Shown piece by piece: positions 9,393 through 18,938 of a stretch of 64,000 nucleotides of DNA. The DNA is from Leptospira ellinghausenii (lineage in GTDB: Bacteria; Spirochaetota; Leptospiria; Leptospirales; Leptospiraceae), in the NCBI RefSeq assembly GCF_003114815.1, contig NZ_BFAZ01000009.1, positions 1 through 64,000 on the forward strand. Direction: 5' to 3'. Under the pieces are notes generated by a model that was not told the DNA's origin, did no database searches, and saw only the letters and a program-made list of their open reading frames with translations. How positions within the stretch are numbered: the stretch's first letter is position 1; every line of letters starts with the position of its first letter. The position numbers and the translations under genes are program-made.

Positions 9393-10562
9393 ATGAAAAA
9401 AAAGGTTTTGATTTTAGGTGCGGGTTATGCGGGAATACTTTGTGCCAATCGTTTGCAAAAACAAAATAAGGATATAGAAGTAATACTCATTTCCAATTCT
9501 GAGTTCTTCCAAGAAAGGATTCGATTCCACGAACTGGCATCTCGGAGAAAGGAAAAAAAAGTAAAGGTACAAGATCTCATTAGAAATAAGATTCAGTTTA
9601 CTATTGGCAAAGTCACAAAAATTTCACCCAATTCAAATGAAGTGGAAGTAAAAACGAATCAAGGCCCAATTGTATACAATTACGATTATTTAGTTGTTTC
9701 CATTGGAAGCCAAAATACCAAAACCAAAATGGAAGATGAAAATTCAATCCAATCAAAAGAGTCATTGGACGTATTTTTAAAATCAAAATGCCCAGAAGAT
9801 ATAGGTCACTTATGTATATTAGGTGGTGGACTAACAGGTATTGAATTTGCTTCAGAATGGAAAGAAAAATATCCAAACACAAATGTTACCATTGTGGATC
9901 AAAATCATTTTGCAAAATCCTTTTCCAAAATTGGAAAGGAATATATCAAAAATAAGTTTGAATCTTTAGGAATCAGAGTGATCGAAGCGAAGTTAATCAA
10001 AAAGATTGAGAAAAATAAAATTAGGTTCCAGGACCAAACAGAGTTACATTACGACACTTTTATGAACTGCACAGGCTTTCAGGTTAATGATTTACTCACA
10101 AAATCTGGATTTAACACAAATGAATCCAACCAAGTCTTTGTTGATCCTTTTTTACGATCCAAACAATACCAGAATGTATATGTTGCTGGAGATGCGGCCA
10201 AGTTAGAACCTTCTCATCTACGGATGGGATGTGTCACTGCCTTACCAATGGGAGCTTATGTTGCCGATACCATATCCGATGTATTCCGCAATCGAAACCT
10301 TTCTCCCTTTCGATTCCATTTTTTTGGACGTTGTGTTTCTCTGGGCAGAAACGATGGCCTCATCCAATGGACAAACTTTGATGATACTCCAAAAGAAAAA
10401 ATAATCAAAGGAAAGTTAGGAGCATTGATCAAAGAATGTGTAAATCGTTTTACACTGATTGTTTTACGGATGGAAAAGTATCTACCATTTCGATTTTATT
10501 TCTGGCCGAAAGGGAATGGTATTAGATATACAATTGCATTTAAGAAAACAATGGTACAATAG
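9393..10562 (+). CDS. FAD-dependent pyridine nucleotide-disulfide-type oxidoreductase
   Basis: The 389-aa protein has a Rossmann FAD motif at the N-terminus (VLILGAGYAGILCANRL), a second NAD(P)-binding motif (CILGGGLTGIEFASEW) and the FAD-contact motif VYVAGDAA. It is an NDH-2 or FSP1-like oxidoreductase without redox-active cysteines. The ATG at 9393 is chosen because GGGAGG stands 7 bases upstream and the protein then starts at the FAD fold; an upstream in-frame start would add 46 residues across the promoter. It lies 13 bases before the ECF41-type sigma factor. ECF41 sigma genes are known to be linked to carboxymuconolactone decarboxylases, oxidoreductases or epimerases, so this is probably the regulated target. 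Substrate unknown. Confidence 0.88.
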   Translation: MKKKVLILGAGYAGILCANRLQKQNKDIEVILISNSEFFQERIRFHELASRRKEKKVKVQDLIRNKIQFTIGKVTKISPNSNEVEVKTNQGPIVYNYDYLVVSIGSQNTKTKMEDENSIQSKESLDVFLKSKCPEDIGHLCILGGGLTGIEFASEWKEKYPNTNVTIVDQNHFAKSFSKIGKEYIKNKFESLGIRVIEAKLIKKIEKNKIRFQDQTELHYDTFMNCTGFQVNDLLTKSGFNTNESNQVFVDPFLRSKQYQNVYVAGDAAKLEPSHLRMGCVTALPMGAYVADTISDVFRNRNLSPFRFHFFGRCVSLGRNDGLIQWTNFDDTPKEKIIKGKLGALIKECVNRFTLIVLRMEKYLPFRFYFWPKGNGIRYTIAFKKTMVQ

Positions 10563-10575
10563 GGAGAAACATAAA

Positions 10576-11520
10576 TTGGAAAATTTACTATCCTTTTTAG
10601 AATGGAAACCATATTTGTTTTCCATTGCCTACAGAATTACAGGTAGTTATGCAGACGCAGAAGATATCCTACAAGAGAGTTACCTAAAGTGGCTCTCTGT
10701 GAATCACACGAAGGTAGAAAATCCTAAATCCTACTTAGGAAGTATCGTGGCAAGACTTGCCTTTGATTTATTGAAAAAAGCATCACGCAAAAGGGAAACC
10801 TATATTGGACCTTATTTGCCAGAACCAATTCCTGAATTCACTTCCAGTATCGATGATGAAAAAATAAATTTTGCATTTTTAGTATTACTGGAAACATTAA
10901 ATCCATTTGAACGTGCAGTTTTTTTATTACGTGAATCGTTCGATTTTGATTTTGAATTAATCTCAAAAATTATTGGAAAAACCCCCGGATACACAAGGAA
11001 AATTCTAAGTAGAGCCAAACAGGCTTTAAAAGAACGAAGAAAAAAATTTGATCCAGATCCCAAACACCAAGAGAAACTACTAATGGAATTCAGTTTGGCT
11101 TGCATCAAACAAGATACAAACGCACTTTCTCAATTACTCAAAGAGGATGTGATTGCCTATTCTGATGGTGGTGGGAAAGTCCATGCAGCAAGGATTCCGA
11201 TTCCTGGAATCATTCGAGTGATAACATTCTTAAAACAAACAACAAAAAAGGTGATCAATTCATCAACGGTTTACTTTGGTTATGCGAACGGGAGTCCCAT
11301 CACCATTGGATATGGAAAGGATGGATTTCCCAATTTTGTACAGTTCATTATGATTGAGGGAAACAAAATCAGTGAAATTCTAACAATTGCAAACCCAGAC
11401 AAATTGAAAGGGTTTCAAAACAAGGATCAGTTAAGAAAATTAGGATATATACGAAAACCAAACTATTTCCACTTGGTCTACTTATGGATTAAAAATAAAA
11501 TCCTGAATTTTAGTAAATAG
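10576..11520 (+). CDS. ECF41-family RNA polymerase sigma factor
   Basis: Residues of about 1-160 contain sigma2 (ADAEDILQESYLKWL) and sigma4 (LNPFERAVFLLRE, TPGYTRKILSRAKQAL). A C-terminal SnoaL-like extension of about 130 residues carries both hallmark motifs of ECF41: DGGGK near residue 197 and NPDKL near 273. In this group the fused domain, rather than a separate anti-sigma factor, controls activity. The start is taken as TTG at 10576, 10 bases after GGGAGA; the longer open frame runs back into the oxidoreductase gene and lacks support. The candidate promoter lies upstream of the operon. Confidence 0.9.
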   Translation: MENLLSFLEWKPYLFSIAYRITGSYADAEDILQESYLKWLSVNHTKVENPKSYLGSIVARLAFDLLKKASRKRETYIGPYLPEPIPEFTSSIDDEKINFAFLVLLETLNPFERAVFLLRESFDFDFELISKIIGKTPGYTRKILSRAKQALKERRKKFDPDPKHQEKLLMEFSLACIKQDTNALSQLLKEDVIAYSDGGGKVHAARIPIPGIIRVITFLKQTTKKVINSSTVYFGYANGSPITIGYGKDGFPNFVQFIMIEGNKISEILTIANPDKLKGFQNKDQLRKLGYIRKPNYFHLVYLWIKNKILNFSK

Positions 11521-11561
11521 ATTGTAGGATCGCCTTACATCATATCGTCATAATATTAGAG

Positions 11562-13964
11562 ATGGTCCTTCGATTCATTCTGAAAGTAACGATTCCATTT
11601 TTAATCTTAACTTTAGCAGGATGTTTTTCTTCCGACAAACCAAACCCTCCCACAGCCGAAAAAGGAGTATTGGATCTAAGAAATTGGAATTTTGAACTCA
11701 ATGGGAATGTCCCCTTAAATGGTGATTGGAAGATAGAGTGGAAACAATTGTTAACCAAACAAAATGATCATTCCGTTCTTACAAAAATTCCTGGCAATTG
11801 GACAAATCACATGGGTGTTCCCTACAAAGCGGGATATGCCACCCTACAGTTAAAAATCTTAGTGAATCCAAATGCAAAAACTTTTTACTTACAAAACGGT
11901 GTCACAAGAAATGCATTTAAAATCTTTGTTGGTGAAGAAAAAATTTATGAATCTGGAAAGGTAGGTCTCGATAGTGAGTCAGAGATTTCGAGTATCAACA
12001 TACAAACCATAGCCCTTCCTTCACGAAATGATAGTGAAATCAATTTAAACATCCAAGTGTCTTGTTTTCATTATCATGTTTGCGGAATTGCGACACCATA
12101 TCTGATTGGAACACACGAAGGTATCACTAAATCATTTTTTGAAGCCACCAGTCGTGATATTTTAGTTATGGCTTCTCTTGGCACACTTGCCTTTTTTCAC
12201 TTTGTATTATTTTTATTTTGGAGAGATGAAAAAACTCACCTTTATTTTTCCTTTGTCTGTTTTCTTGCATCGGTTAGGTTACTTAGCATTGGAGAAACTC
12301 GACTTATTTACAATTATCTTCCTATGGGTGTTTATGAAATCATGGTTAGACTCAATGGATTTTCATTTACTTTATTATACCTTTCCTTTGTTAGATATGT
12401 AAAAGAAGTTTACCCTGATAAAAAATATTCATTCATCTATTTGTCGAATTATTTCTGTGCAATACTTTTGTTGTTTGGAATTCCTTTCCCAATTCCCATT
12501 TATTCACAAATACAATCATATCATTTAATCTTATCCTTACTTGGATTGTTTTCATTATTGTATCCAATTGTTCACGGTGTTTTGATCAAAAAACCTGGTG
12601 CAAAATTTTTTCTATTTTCCCTCGTTTCAACAATGTTACTTTTTTCATTAGATATCTTAACAGAATTTGCAAAAAAAGGAACTGCTTATCTCGCACAATA
12701 TGGATTTTTAGTATTTGGGTTATCACAGGCTTTATTCATTGCAGATCGGATGATCCAAAATTTTAAAAATCGAGAGAAACTCAAACAAGAGAAAGAGTTA
12801 GCTCTTGCAGAAGTAAAATTTAAATCTGCTTTTTTATCCACAATGAGCCATGAAATCCGAACACCAATGAATGGGATTTTGGGTATGACTCAAATGTTTG
12901 GACAAACCAACTTAACAGAAGAACAAAAGGAATATCTAAGTTTAATTCAATTTAGCGGAGAAAACCTCTTATTATTAATAAACGATATATTAGATTTAAC
13001 AAAATTAGAGTCAGGTAAATTTGAATTAAGATTAGAACCAATCGTTCTAAAAAAATTATTAAATGATATGGTTCAATTATTCAAATCGAAATTGAACACT
13101 GAATCAGTGAAAATAGAATTAGTCATTGATGGTGAAATTCCTGATACCATCATCACAGACCAAAGACGTTTCGCTCAAATCCTTTCTAATCTTTTGGGAA
13201 ATGCAGTTAAGTTTACTGAGAGTGGATGGATCTCACTCATCGTATCATCTGCTACAATCAATGATAAAAAAAGTCAATTGGTCTTACAAGTGAAGGACAC
13301 TGGAATTGGGATCCCAAATGAAAAAATAGGAGAACTTTTCCAACCGTTTATGCAAATCCATTCTCACTTGTCTGGAAAAACAAATGGAACTGGACTAGGA
13401 CTTACGATCACTAAAAAAATCGTAGAAGAATTATCAGGAAATATCTCAGTGCAATCTGAATTAGGGAAAGGATCCATTTTTCAAGTTGAAATCCCAGTCG
13501 AACTCACTCATGATACAATCAAAACAATCAAGGATACAACAAACCAAAGTATCCTAAACGTCGTTGAGTGGGAAAAACATTTGGCAGAACAATACCCTGC
13601 AAAAATCTTGATTGCTGATGATGATTCCATCAATCTGAAAGTTTCAAAAATGTTTTTGAAAAAACTTGGTTATTCAGCCCTAGTTGCAGAAAATGGAAAC
13701 GAAACACTAAAAGTAGTGGAAAATGAAAAACCAGATTTGATATTTTTAGATGTTCAAATGCCAGATCTGGACGGAATCCAAGTAACCAAACAAATTAGGC
13801 AAAATTCAATTTTAGCAAAACAACCTATTATCATTGCACTAACTGCTAATGTGATGGAAGAAGAAAAAGAAAAATGCCTTGCAGCCGGAATGAATGATTT
13901 CATGACAAAACCTCTGTTAATGCAAGAATTGGTTTTCATGATCAAAAAATGGTCAAAGGAATAA
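11562..13964 (+). CDS. 7TMR-DISM hybrid histidine kinase
   Basis: The 800-aa sensor kinase has a lipoprotein-like signal (ILTLAGC, Cys 21), an extracytoplasmic 7TMR-DISM beta-sandwich domain (about 35-195), seven hydrophobic segments (about 205-410), HisKA with the phosphoacceptor at about H430 (STMSHEIRTPMNG), an HATPase_c domain with DTGIGIP and GTGLGLT boxes, and a C-terminal receiver with the phosphoacceptor at about D730 (LIFLDVQMPD) and the acidic pair IADDD. No output domain is present, so phosphate must pass to another protein. DISM sensor domains are thought to bind carbohydrate or other small ligands. The short-chain dehydrogenase follows after 3 bases. Confidence 0.93.
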   Translation: MVLRFILKVTIPFLILTLAGCFSSDKPNPPTAEKGVLDLRNWNFELNGNVPLNGDWKIEWKQLLTKQNDHSVLTKIPGNWTNHMGVPYKAGYATLQLKILVNPNAKTFYLQNGVTRNAFKIFVGEEKIYESGKVGLDSESEISSINIQTIALPSRNDSEINLNIQVSCFHYHVCGIATPYLIGTHEGITKSFFEATSRDILVMASLGTLAFFHFVLFLFWRDEKTHLYFSFVCFLASVRLLSIGETRLIYNYLPMGVYEIMVRLNGFSFTLLYLSFVRYVKEVYPDKKYSFIYLSNYFCAILLLFGIPFPIPIYSQIQSYHLILSLLGLFSLLYPIVHGVLIKKPGAKFFLFSLVSTMLLFSLDILTEFAKKGTAYLAQYGFLVFGLSQALFIADRMIQNFKNREKLKQEKELALAEVKFKSAFLSTMSHEIRTPMNGILGMTQMFGQTNLTEEQKEYLSLIQFSGENLLLLINDILDLTKLESGKFELRLEPIVLKKLLNDMVQLFKSKLNTESVKIELVIDGEIPDTIITDQRRFAQILSNLLGNAVKFTESGWISLIVSSATINDKKSQLVLQVKDTGIGIPNEKIGELFQPFMQIHSHLSGKTNGTGLGLTITKKIVEELSGNISVQSELGKGSIFQVEIPVELTHDTIKTIKDTTNQSILNVVEWEKHLAEQYPAKILIADDDSINLKVSKMFLKKLGYSALVAENGNETLKVVENEKPDLIFLDVQMPDLDGIQVTKQIRQNSILAKQPIIIALTANVMEEEKEKCLAAGMNDFMTKPLLMQELVFMIKKWSKE

Positions 13965-13967
13965 TTA

Positions 13968-14708
13968 ATGAGTATGATACATTCTTTAGTGGTTGGAGGT
14001 ACTTCTGATATTGGAGTTTGGGTCGTTGAGTCTTTAGCTAAACGAAGACATTCCATTTCCATTACCGGCAGAGACAAACAAAAGTTATCTGATATACAAA
14101 AGGAAATCCTTTCAAAATACAATACTTTAATTCAAATCTATGAATTAGACATCACAAACATGGAATCTTTTGATTCCTTCTATTCTGGACTAAGTGTAGA
14201 GCCAAATCATGTTTATATCCTCGTAGGTTATTATGAGGACCAAATATTCGCCAGAGAAAATTGGAGAGAATTAGAAAAAACCATTCAAATCAATTTCACT
14301 GGAGTTGTTGCACTTGTGAATACCATTTCGATAAACATGGAAAAAAGGAAATCTGGAAACATTACAGTTGTTAGCTCTGTTGCTGGGATCAGAGGAAGAA
14401 AATTAAATTACATATACGGTAGTGCAAAAGCAGGTTTAACTACTTACGTTTCTGGATTGCGAGCACTCGTTTTCCCAAATGGTGTACACATTGGTACAAT
14501 TTTACTAGGGCCAGTCTACACGAAGATGTCAATGGGACACAATTTAATTCCCTGGTTAACATTAACACCAGAAAAAGCGGGTGAAAAAATTGTCTCCGCT
14601 GGATTAAATAAAAGCAATGAAGTTTATATTCGTTGGCCTTGGCGTTTCATCATGTTTATCATCCAGATCATTCCAGAATGGATTTTTAAACGTCTTCCAC
14701 CATTTTAG
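13968..14708 (+). CDS. short-chain dehydrogenase/reductase
   Basis: The 246-aa NAD(P)-dependent SDR carries the cofactor motif VVGGTSDIG at the N-terminus, the stabilising N in TIQINFTGV, the catalytic Ser in VVSSVAG, and the YxxxK pair in YIYGSAKAG. The C-terminal hydrophobic tail (RFIMFIIQIIPEWIF) suggests membrane association, as in sugar epimerase-like or lipid-acting SDRs such as the DprE2 type. It starts 3 bases after the histidine kinase and so is probably cotranscribed. The substrate is not evident. Confidence 0.87.
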   Translation: MSMIHSLVVGGTSDIGVWVVESLAKRRHSISITGRDKQKLSDIQKEILSKYNTLIQIYELDITNMESFDSFYSGLSVEPNHVYILVGYYEDQIFARENWRELEKTIQINFTGVVALVNTISINMEKRKSGNITVVSSVAGIRGRKLNYIYGSAKAGLTTYVSGLRALVFPNGVHIGTILLGPVYTKMSMGHNLIPWLTLTPEKAGEKIVSAGLNKSNEVYIRWPWRFIMFIIQIIPEWIFKRLPPF

Positions 14709-14734
14709 AAACAAAGATTCCCTTTTTTCTAAAA
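14703..14734. terminator. candidate bidirectional terminator
   Basis: A perfect 9-base inverted repeat, TTTTAGAAA (14703-14711) and TTTCTAAAA (14726-14734), lies between two convergent genes and includes the dehydrogenase stop codon. The stem is AT-rich and a T-run sits in the loop, so its strength as a terminator is uncertain. Confidence 0.4.
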
Positions 14735-14736
14735 GA

Positions 14737-15798
14737 TCAAGGATAACTTACATAATTCCAAACATTTTGGAATCCATTGAACATGGGACAAGAATGCATA
14801 GCCAAAGTTCCCATTCCATTACAAGACGTTGTCACCAAACGTTTGCTATTACCATAGGGACTCCCAACATTCACATTTGTCAATGCACCGACCATTCCCA
14901 ATGGACTTAACCAAACATCGGTTACTTGACTCATATTTCCGCTGAGATTGGCGATAGAGTCGTTTTCATGGATCAATCCATAATAAGAACCCGCAGGTGC
15001 TTGTTGCGAAAGTCCAAACCAAGAAGGGTTGGAAGCTGTTTGCAAACTATAATCGGAAACTCCACTATAGATGGAAACTCTACCAACAGTACGAATTTTT
15101 CCTTGGTAGGCAGCATGTCCACTGCCTTGAGAATGCCCTCCGACATAAACATTCGACCATAGAATGGAACCACCAGATACAAATTGGTCCCAACCTTGCC
15201 CTGGATAGTTTTGATTTAAGTAAAGTAATAAGGATAACAGTCTGCCTTCGATTGCATTGTTAGAGTCCACCGCAACATAAGGAGAGACAGATTCACCTGT
15301 TACGATTTCACGCCGAACCAATTCAAAACAACTGGCATCATTTCGAGCAGATCCTTGGTTACAAATCGTATTGACTGCCTCACCATTTGGATAACTAAGT
15401 CCAATGACATGGTATCCTCTTGTAGCACCTTGTTGTAAAATTGCATTGATTTCACAAGGAGTCGAATCAGTACCAGGATAAAAAACTGATAATCTATTTT
15501 TTTGCGTAACACCTGTTTGAGGAGGAAACACTTGGTGAGGAGCATTATAGGTTGTGATTTGAGAATTGGTTAGGGATGGGGCAATTTGATAACGAACAAG
15601 AGAACCAACGGCTCCATTGGAAGGAAAAGCGTTTTGACCTGCACAAGAACGCGCATATAAGTTTAAGGAAAGAATTTTTAACAAATTTTCATTGGGATCC
15701 GACTCTTTTTTACAAAAAAGAAACAACTGAGAAAAAGAGAATATGGTAATGAAATAAAGTAACTCACGTAAGGTTTTTTGGACTGATAGAATTTTCAT
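14737..15798 (-). CDS. lipoprotein with alpha/beta-hydrolase fold
   Basis: The product from ATG at 15798 is 353 aa; a longer frame using TTG at 15828 lacks a ribosome site. The signal ends in a lipobox-like LFLFC followed by KKES, typical of exported lipoproteins here. The nucleophile elbow GGHSQGSGHAAYQG and the preceding strand (VYVGGHS) mark an alpha/beta-hydrolase, resembling the BPSS1187-like esterase group. A C-terminal MHSCPM may supply the catalytic His. Likely an exported esterase or lipase-like enzyme; the substrate is unknown. It is convergent with the dehydrogenase gene. Confidence 0.72.
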   Translation of the reverse strand: MKILSVQKTLRELLYFITIFSFSQLFLFCKKESDPNENLLKILSLNLYARSCAGQNAFPSNGAVGSLVRYQIAPSLTNSQITTYNAPHQVFPPQTGVTQKNRLSVFYPGTDSTPCEINAILQQGATRGYHVIGLSYPNGEAVNTICNQGSARNDASCFELVRREIVTGESVSPYVAVDSNNAIEGRLLSLLLYLNQNYPGQGWDQFVSGGSILWSNVYVGGHSQGSGHAAYQGKIRTVGRVSIYSGVSDYSLQTASNPSWFGLSQQAPAGSYYGLIHENDSIANLSGNMSQVTDVWLSPLGMVGALTNVNVGSPYGNSKRLVTTSCNGMGTLAMHSCPMFNGFQNVWNYVSYP

Positions 15799-15828
15799 AT
15801 TGGTATTTCTTTTACCGATACGGATCAA

Positions 15829-16246
15829 ATTAAAAACGATTGTTAGATTGGCAATTCAATTCTCAATCACGCAACCCAATTGAAAATTAAGATTGATGAA
15901 ACCGAAATCCTCACTTCAGTTCTTTAAAGTCAAGAATCATCGTGTCGACATTGGATCCAATTCCTTCGATTCTTATTACATTCAAACCTACCCTGTCAAA
16001 TAAACTGATCACTGCGGAATGATTGAATCAATTTCATATGATCTATGATTTCCTATGTTTCCAAGTGTAAGCAGTTTTTTTGGATTCTAACATTGATGTA
16101 AGCCAAGAAGATTGATTCGATGAAACCAAAAAACACAAAGAAGGTGATTTTTGAGAAGTTTCCCTTTTCCCTCATGCAAAAAGAAAACGCATAAAATTCT
16201 AAATCGACGGATCGGAATCGATTAGAAAAATTGGTATGTTGCCTCT
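15829..16246. other. intergenic region, no intact gene
   Basis: This 418-base divergent gap separates the esterase lipoprotein from the GAF-SpoIIE phosphatase. Apart from the possible acetyltransferase remnant at 15911-16027 I see no open frame with coding character. A weak dyad (AATCGA...TCGATT, about 16200-16221) lies upstream of the phosphatase. Promoters for both flanking genes should lie here, but I cannot place them with confidence. Confidence 0.5.
15911..16027 (-). pseudogene. possible GNAT acetyltransferase C-terminal remnant
   Basis: On the minus strand a 38-codon frame reads FNHSAVISLFDRVGLNVIRI and continues with a Gly/Asp-containing stretch and MILDFKELK before the stop at 15911-15913. 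The pattern N-x-x-A-x-x-L-(F/Y)-x-x-x-G-(L/F), then a late aspartate and a final hydrophobic strand, is that of the last part of GNAT acetyltransferases. A stop immediately upstream leaves no N-terminus. The piece is short, so chance remains possible. Confidence 0.25.
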
Positions 16247-18007
16247 ATGACAGACCCACAAACTAGCCTGAGCAAATTCAGAAGTCTTCTTCATATTTCT
16301 TCCATTCTCAATGCAAACCTGGATTTGCACCAATTACTTCCTCTCATCATGTTATACTCCAAGGATTTATTGGAAGCAGAAGCAAGTTCCCTTTTCCTCT
16401 TGGAAAACGATGAATTTTTATACTGTGAGGTTGCACTGGGTGAAAAAGGAGAGATCATCCAAGAATATGCGCGTTTGGAACTCGGAGAAGGCATTGTGGG
16501 GATGGTGGCAAAAGAAAAAAAACCCATCGCACTGGTAGATGCCTACAAAGATCCAAGATTCAATCCTAGTATGGACAAACGTACTGGTTTTAAAACAAAA
16601 TCCCTTATTTGTGTCCCACTCTTTGTGGAAGAAAGGTTGATTGGAACTCTGGAAGTGATCAATAAAACAAATGATCGTATTTTTAATGATTCTGATTTAG
16701 AATATTTAATTTCGCTATCAGAAGTTGCTGCCACTGCCATTCAAAATGCCAATGTCAAAGATAGTTTAGACAAACGTATCTTAGAACTTTCTCTTTTGTA
16801 TGAATTTGAAAAACTTTCTGTTTCGGAAAAAAGCTTAAACGAACTTGGGAAATGGATGTTAAACCGAGTTTTAGAATACTTAGGTGCAAGTTCTGGAACC
16901 ATTTACATAGCAAATAACACCAAACAAGAATTAGGAGTCCTAGCTGCCAAAGGAATTCCTGAAGACGCTTATGACCAAATCAAAGTTCCGTATGGGAAAG
17001 GTGTTTCAGGTTGGGTCGCAGAAAAAAAAGAAAGCTTACTCATTCATAATTTGGACATGGATCCTCGTTATAATAAACTTTCACCTTACAGGTTTGAATC
17101 CAAATCTTTGATTTCGGCACCACTCATTTACCAAAACGAACTATTGGGTGTAATTAGCATCAATAACAAACTTTCGGGTTATGCTTTTCAACATTCCGAT
17201 TTAGACCTACTTACAAACATTGCGGCAAGACTCAGTAATACGATTAAAAATGCGCAACTCTTCCACCAAATCGTAGATACAGGAAAAGAACTCAGTCGTG
17301 CGAAAAACATCATGCAAAAAATCATGCCATCTGTTTTACCAGAGACAAAAGAATTGAGCTATGGTGTTTCGCACATCCCACTCGAACAAGTTGGTGGTGA
17401 TTTTTATGATGTAACACAAATTGATGAGAACCATTATTCCATTTTGATTGCTGATATTTCTGGGCATGGACTTTCCGCAGCAGTTTTAGCGGCCATGTCC
17501 CATATGGTTTTAAAAAACTTTGAACCAGAAATCAAACAAAGCCCCTCTCTATTTTTAACAACACTCAACCATATGTTGTTTGGCAAATTGGCTGGAAATT
17601 TTCTCACAGCATTTTATGGAATCATCAACATCAAAGAAAATTCCATTCTCTGCGCTAATGCAGGCCATCATGCACCTTTCCTTCTCAAAACGGGAGAATC
17701 AAAAGCAAAACCATTGGATGTAAAAGGAAAAATCCTTGGGCTCATTCCCGATCTATATTATGAAGAAAAAACATTTTCTTTTGGTAAAGGGGATAGGCTT
17801 GTACTCTATACAGATGGAATTACGGAACATATGTCAAAAGACCATAACAAACGTTATGATGACGAATTATTCCAAATGGCTATCACAAAATGGAATTCAA
17901 TCGTCGCTCAAGAATGTGCGAACCTACTCATCCAAGAAGCAAAGGATTATGTAGGTTCGGTTGAATTTGCAGATGACGTGACAATTCTCATTGTCGATCG
18001 AAAGTAA
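16247..18007 (+). CDS. GAF-GAF-SpoIIE (PP2C) phosphatase, RsbU-like
   Basis: The 586-aa protein is predicted cytoplasmic. Two GAF domains (about 20-165 and 190-345; paired motifs VGMVAKEKKP/KSLICVPLF and VSGWVAEKKE/KSLISAPLI) are joined by a short helix to a SpoIIE-type PP2C phosphatase (about 375-586) with metal ligands in VGGDFYDV, IADISGHG and DGITE. Proteins of this layout dephosphorylate STAS-domain anti-anti-sigma factors in partner-switching cascades. A STAS protein is encoded at 44458-44817, but pairing is only an inference. The gene is transcribed alone, convergent with the next lipoprotein. Confidence 0.92.
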   Translation: MTDPQTSLSKFRSLLHISSILNANLDLHQLLPLIMLYSKDLLEAEASSLFLLENDEFLYCEVALGEKGEIIQEYARLELGEGIVGMVAKEKKPIALVDAYKDPRFNPSMDKRTGFKTKSLICVPLFVEERLIGTLEVINKTNDRIFNDSDLEYLISLSEVAATAIQNANVKDSLDKRILELSLLYEFEKLSVSEKSLNELGKWMLNRVLEYLGASSGTIYIANNTKQELGVLAAKGIPEDAYDQIKVPYGKGVSGWVAEKKESLLIHNLDMDPRYNKLSPYRFESKSLISAPLIYQNELLGVISINNKLSGYAFQHSDLDLLTNIAARLSNTIKNAQLFHQIVDTGKELSRAKNIMQKIMPSVLPETKELSYGVSHIPLEQVGGDFYDVTQIDENHYSILIADISGHGLSAAVLAAMSHMVLKNFEPEIKQSPSLFLTTLNHMLFGKLAGNFLTAFYGIINIKENSILCANAGHHAPFLLKTGESKAKPLDVKGKILGLIPDLYYEEKTFSFGKGDRLVLYTDGITEHMSKDHNKRYDDELFQMAITKWNSIVAQECANLLIQEAKDYVGSVEFADDVTILIVDRK

Positions 18008-18042
18008 ATCTTAAACGATCAAAATCTACAGTGATGTTAGTC

Positions 18043-18681
18043 TTATTGGTTGTAGACACATTCAGTTAAACTACTACATTCAGAATTTGACGTACAAGAA
18101 GCAGATGCATCACAAGTATAAGGGAATAAAGAGGTGCAACCTGCACCTATAGCTGATTTACACTTCAATCGCGCAAGGTTTCCATCCGTATCATATTTGA
18201 TCACAAGCGGATAAAAAACTTGAGGATTACTTACGATCCCTCCACTTAAGGAAGTAGTATAGATCACTCTACTATTTACGGTAGATGCACCCGCAGGCGC
18301 AGTCCCAGAGATCGTTCCTTTTTCGAAATCTTTAGCATAGGATACACCCGTTAAGGAAAGAGGGGAAATACTCGATTCGACAGACATTCTTCCTGTTCCT
18401 ACAAAATTGTGAGTGAATCCAGTGGGAGTGATCGTAATGTTTGCTGCAGAACTATTTGGCACTCCTAAATAAATTGTAGCACCTTTGAATCCAAGATATG
18501 CTGTGTTTCCAAAATTCTTCGTAAATTGTATAGAAGTTGGACCAGAAGTTCTTGGAGTCGCAAGTGCTGTTAACAAAACTAAAGATTCAGTGTCGATTTC
18601 TTCTTTTTCTTTTGTTTCAAAACACGAAGTCAAAAAGGAAGATAACAAAATGCAAAAAAATACCCATTGAAAAGATTTCAA
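18043..18681 (-). CDS. putative lipoprotein, unknown function
   Basis: The 212-aa product starts at TTG, with a ribosome site (GAGGT) 10 bases upstream. The signal peptide ends in a lipobox (SSFLTSCFETKE, Cys about 20). The mature part is Ser/Thr/Gly-rich, as in leptospiral surface lipoproteins. The C-terminal 40 residues hold six cysteines, several in short spacings (CKSAIGAGC, CDASASC, CSSLTEC), suggesting a disulfide-bonded knot. No family is recognised. Confidence 0.62.
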   Translation of the reverse strand: MKSFQWVFFCILLSSFLTSCFETKEKEEIDTESLVLLTALATPRTSGPTSIQFTKNFGNTAYLGFKGATIYLGVPNSSAANITITPTGFTHNFVGTGRMSVESSISPLSLTGVSYAKDFEKGTISGTAPAGASTVNSRVIYTTSLSGGIVSNPQVFYPLVIKYDTDGNLARLKCKSAIGAGCTSLFPYTCDASASCTSNSECSSLTECVYNQ

Positions 18682-18815
18682 TTGTTCAATACCTCAAATA
18701 TGAATTTGAAAACCCAATCGCCTCTCTCAAAACAAAACCATCTAATGAAAGCGTTTGAAATAGATTAGATCTCTAAATATCAATTGGTTGGTATTTCATA
18801 TATATTGCATATAAA

Positions 18816-18864
18816 CCAAAAAAAGAATCAAAAATTTGTTTCGTTAGGTGGATGGCGAAACAAA
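18816..18864 (-). terminator. rho-independent terminator
   Basis: On the minus strand, TTTGTTTCG and CGAAACAAA form a perfect 9-base stem (18835-18843 and 18856-18864) with a 12-base loop, followed by TTTTTGATTC and seven more T. It lies downstream of the 213-aa lipoprotein gene and upstream of the next minus-strand gene, so the two are probably separate units. Confidence 0.65.
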
Positions 18865-18938
18865 AGAGCGGAATAAAGAATGAATGCCGAATTTGTTCAC
18901 CGCTAGATTCCTTCACTCTGAACCAATAAGCAACAAAT

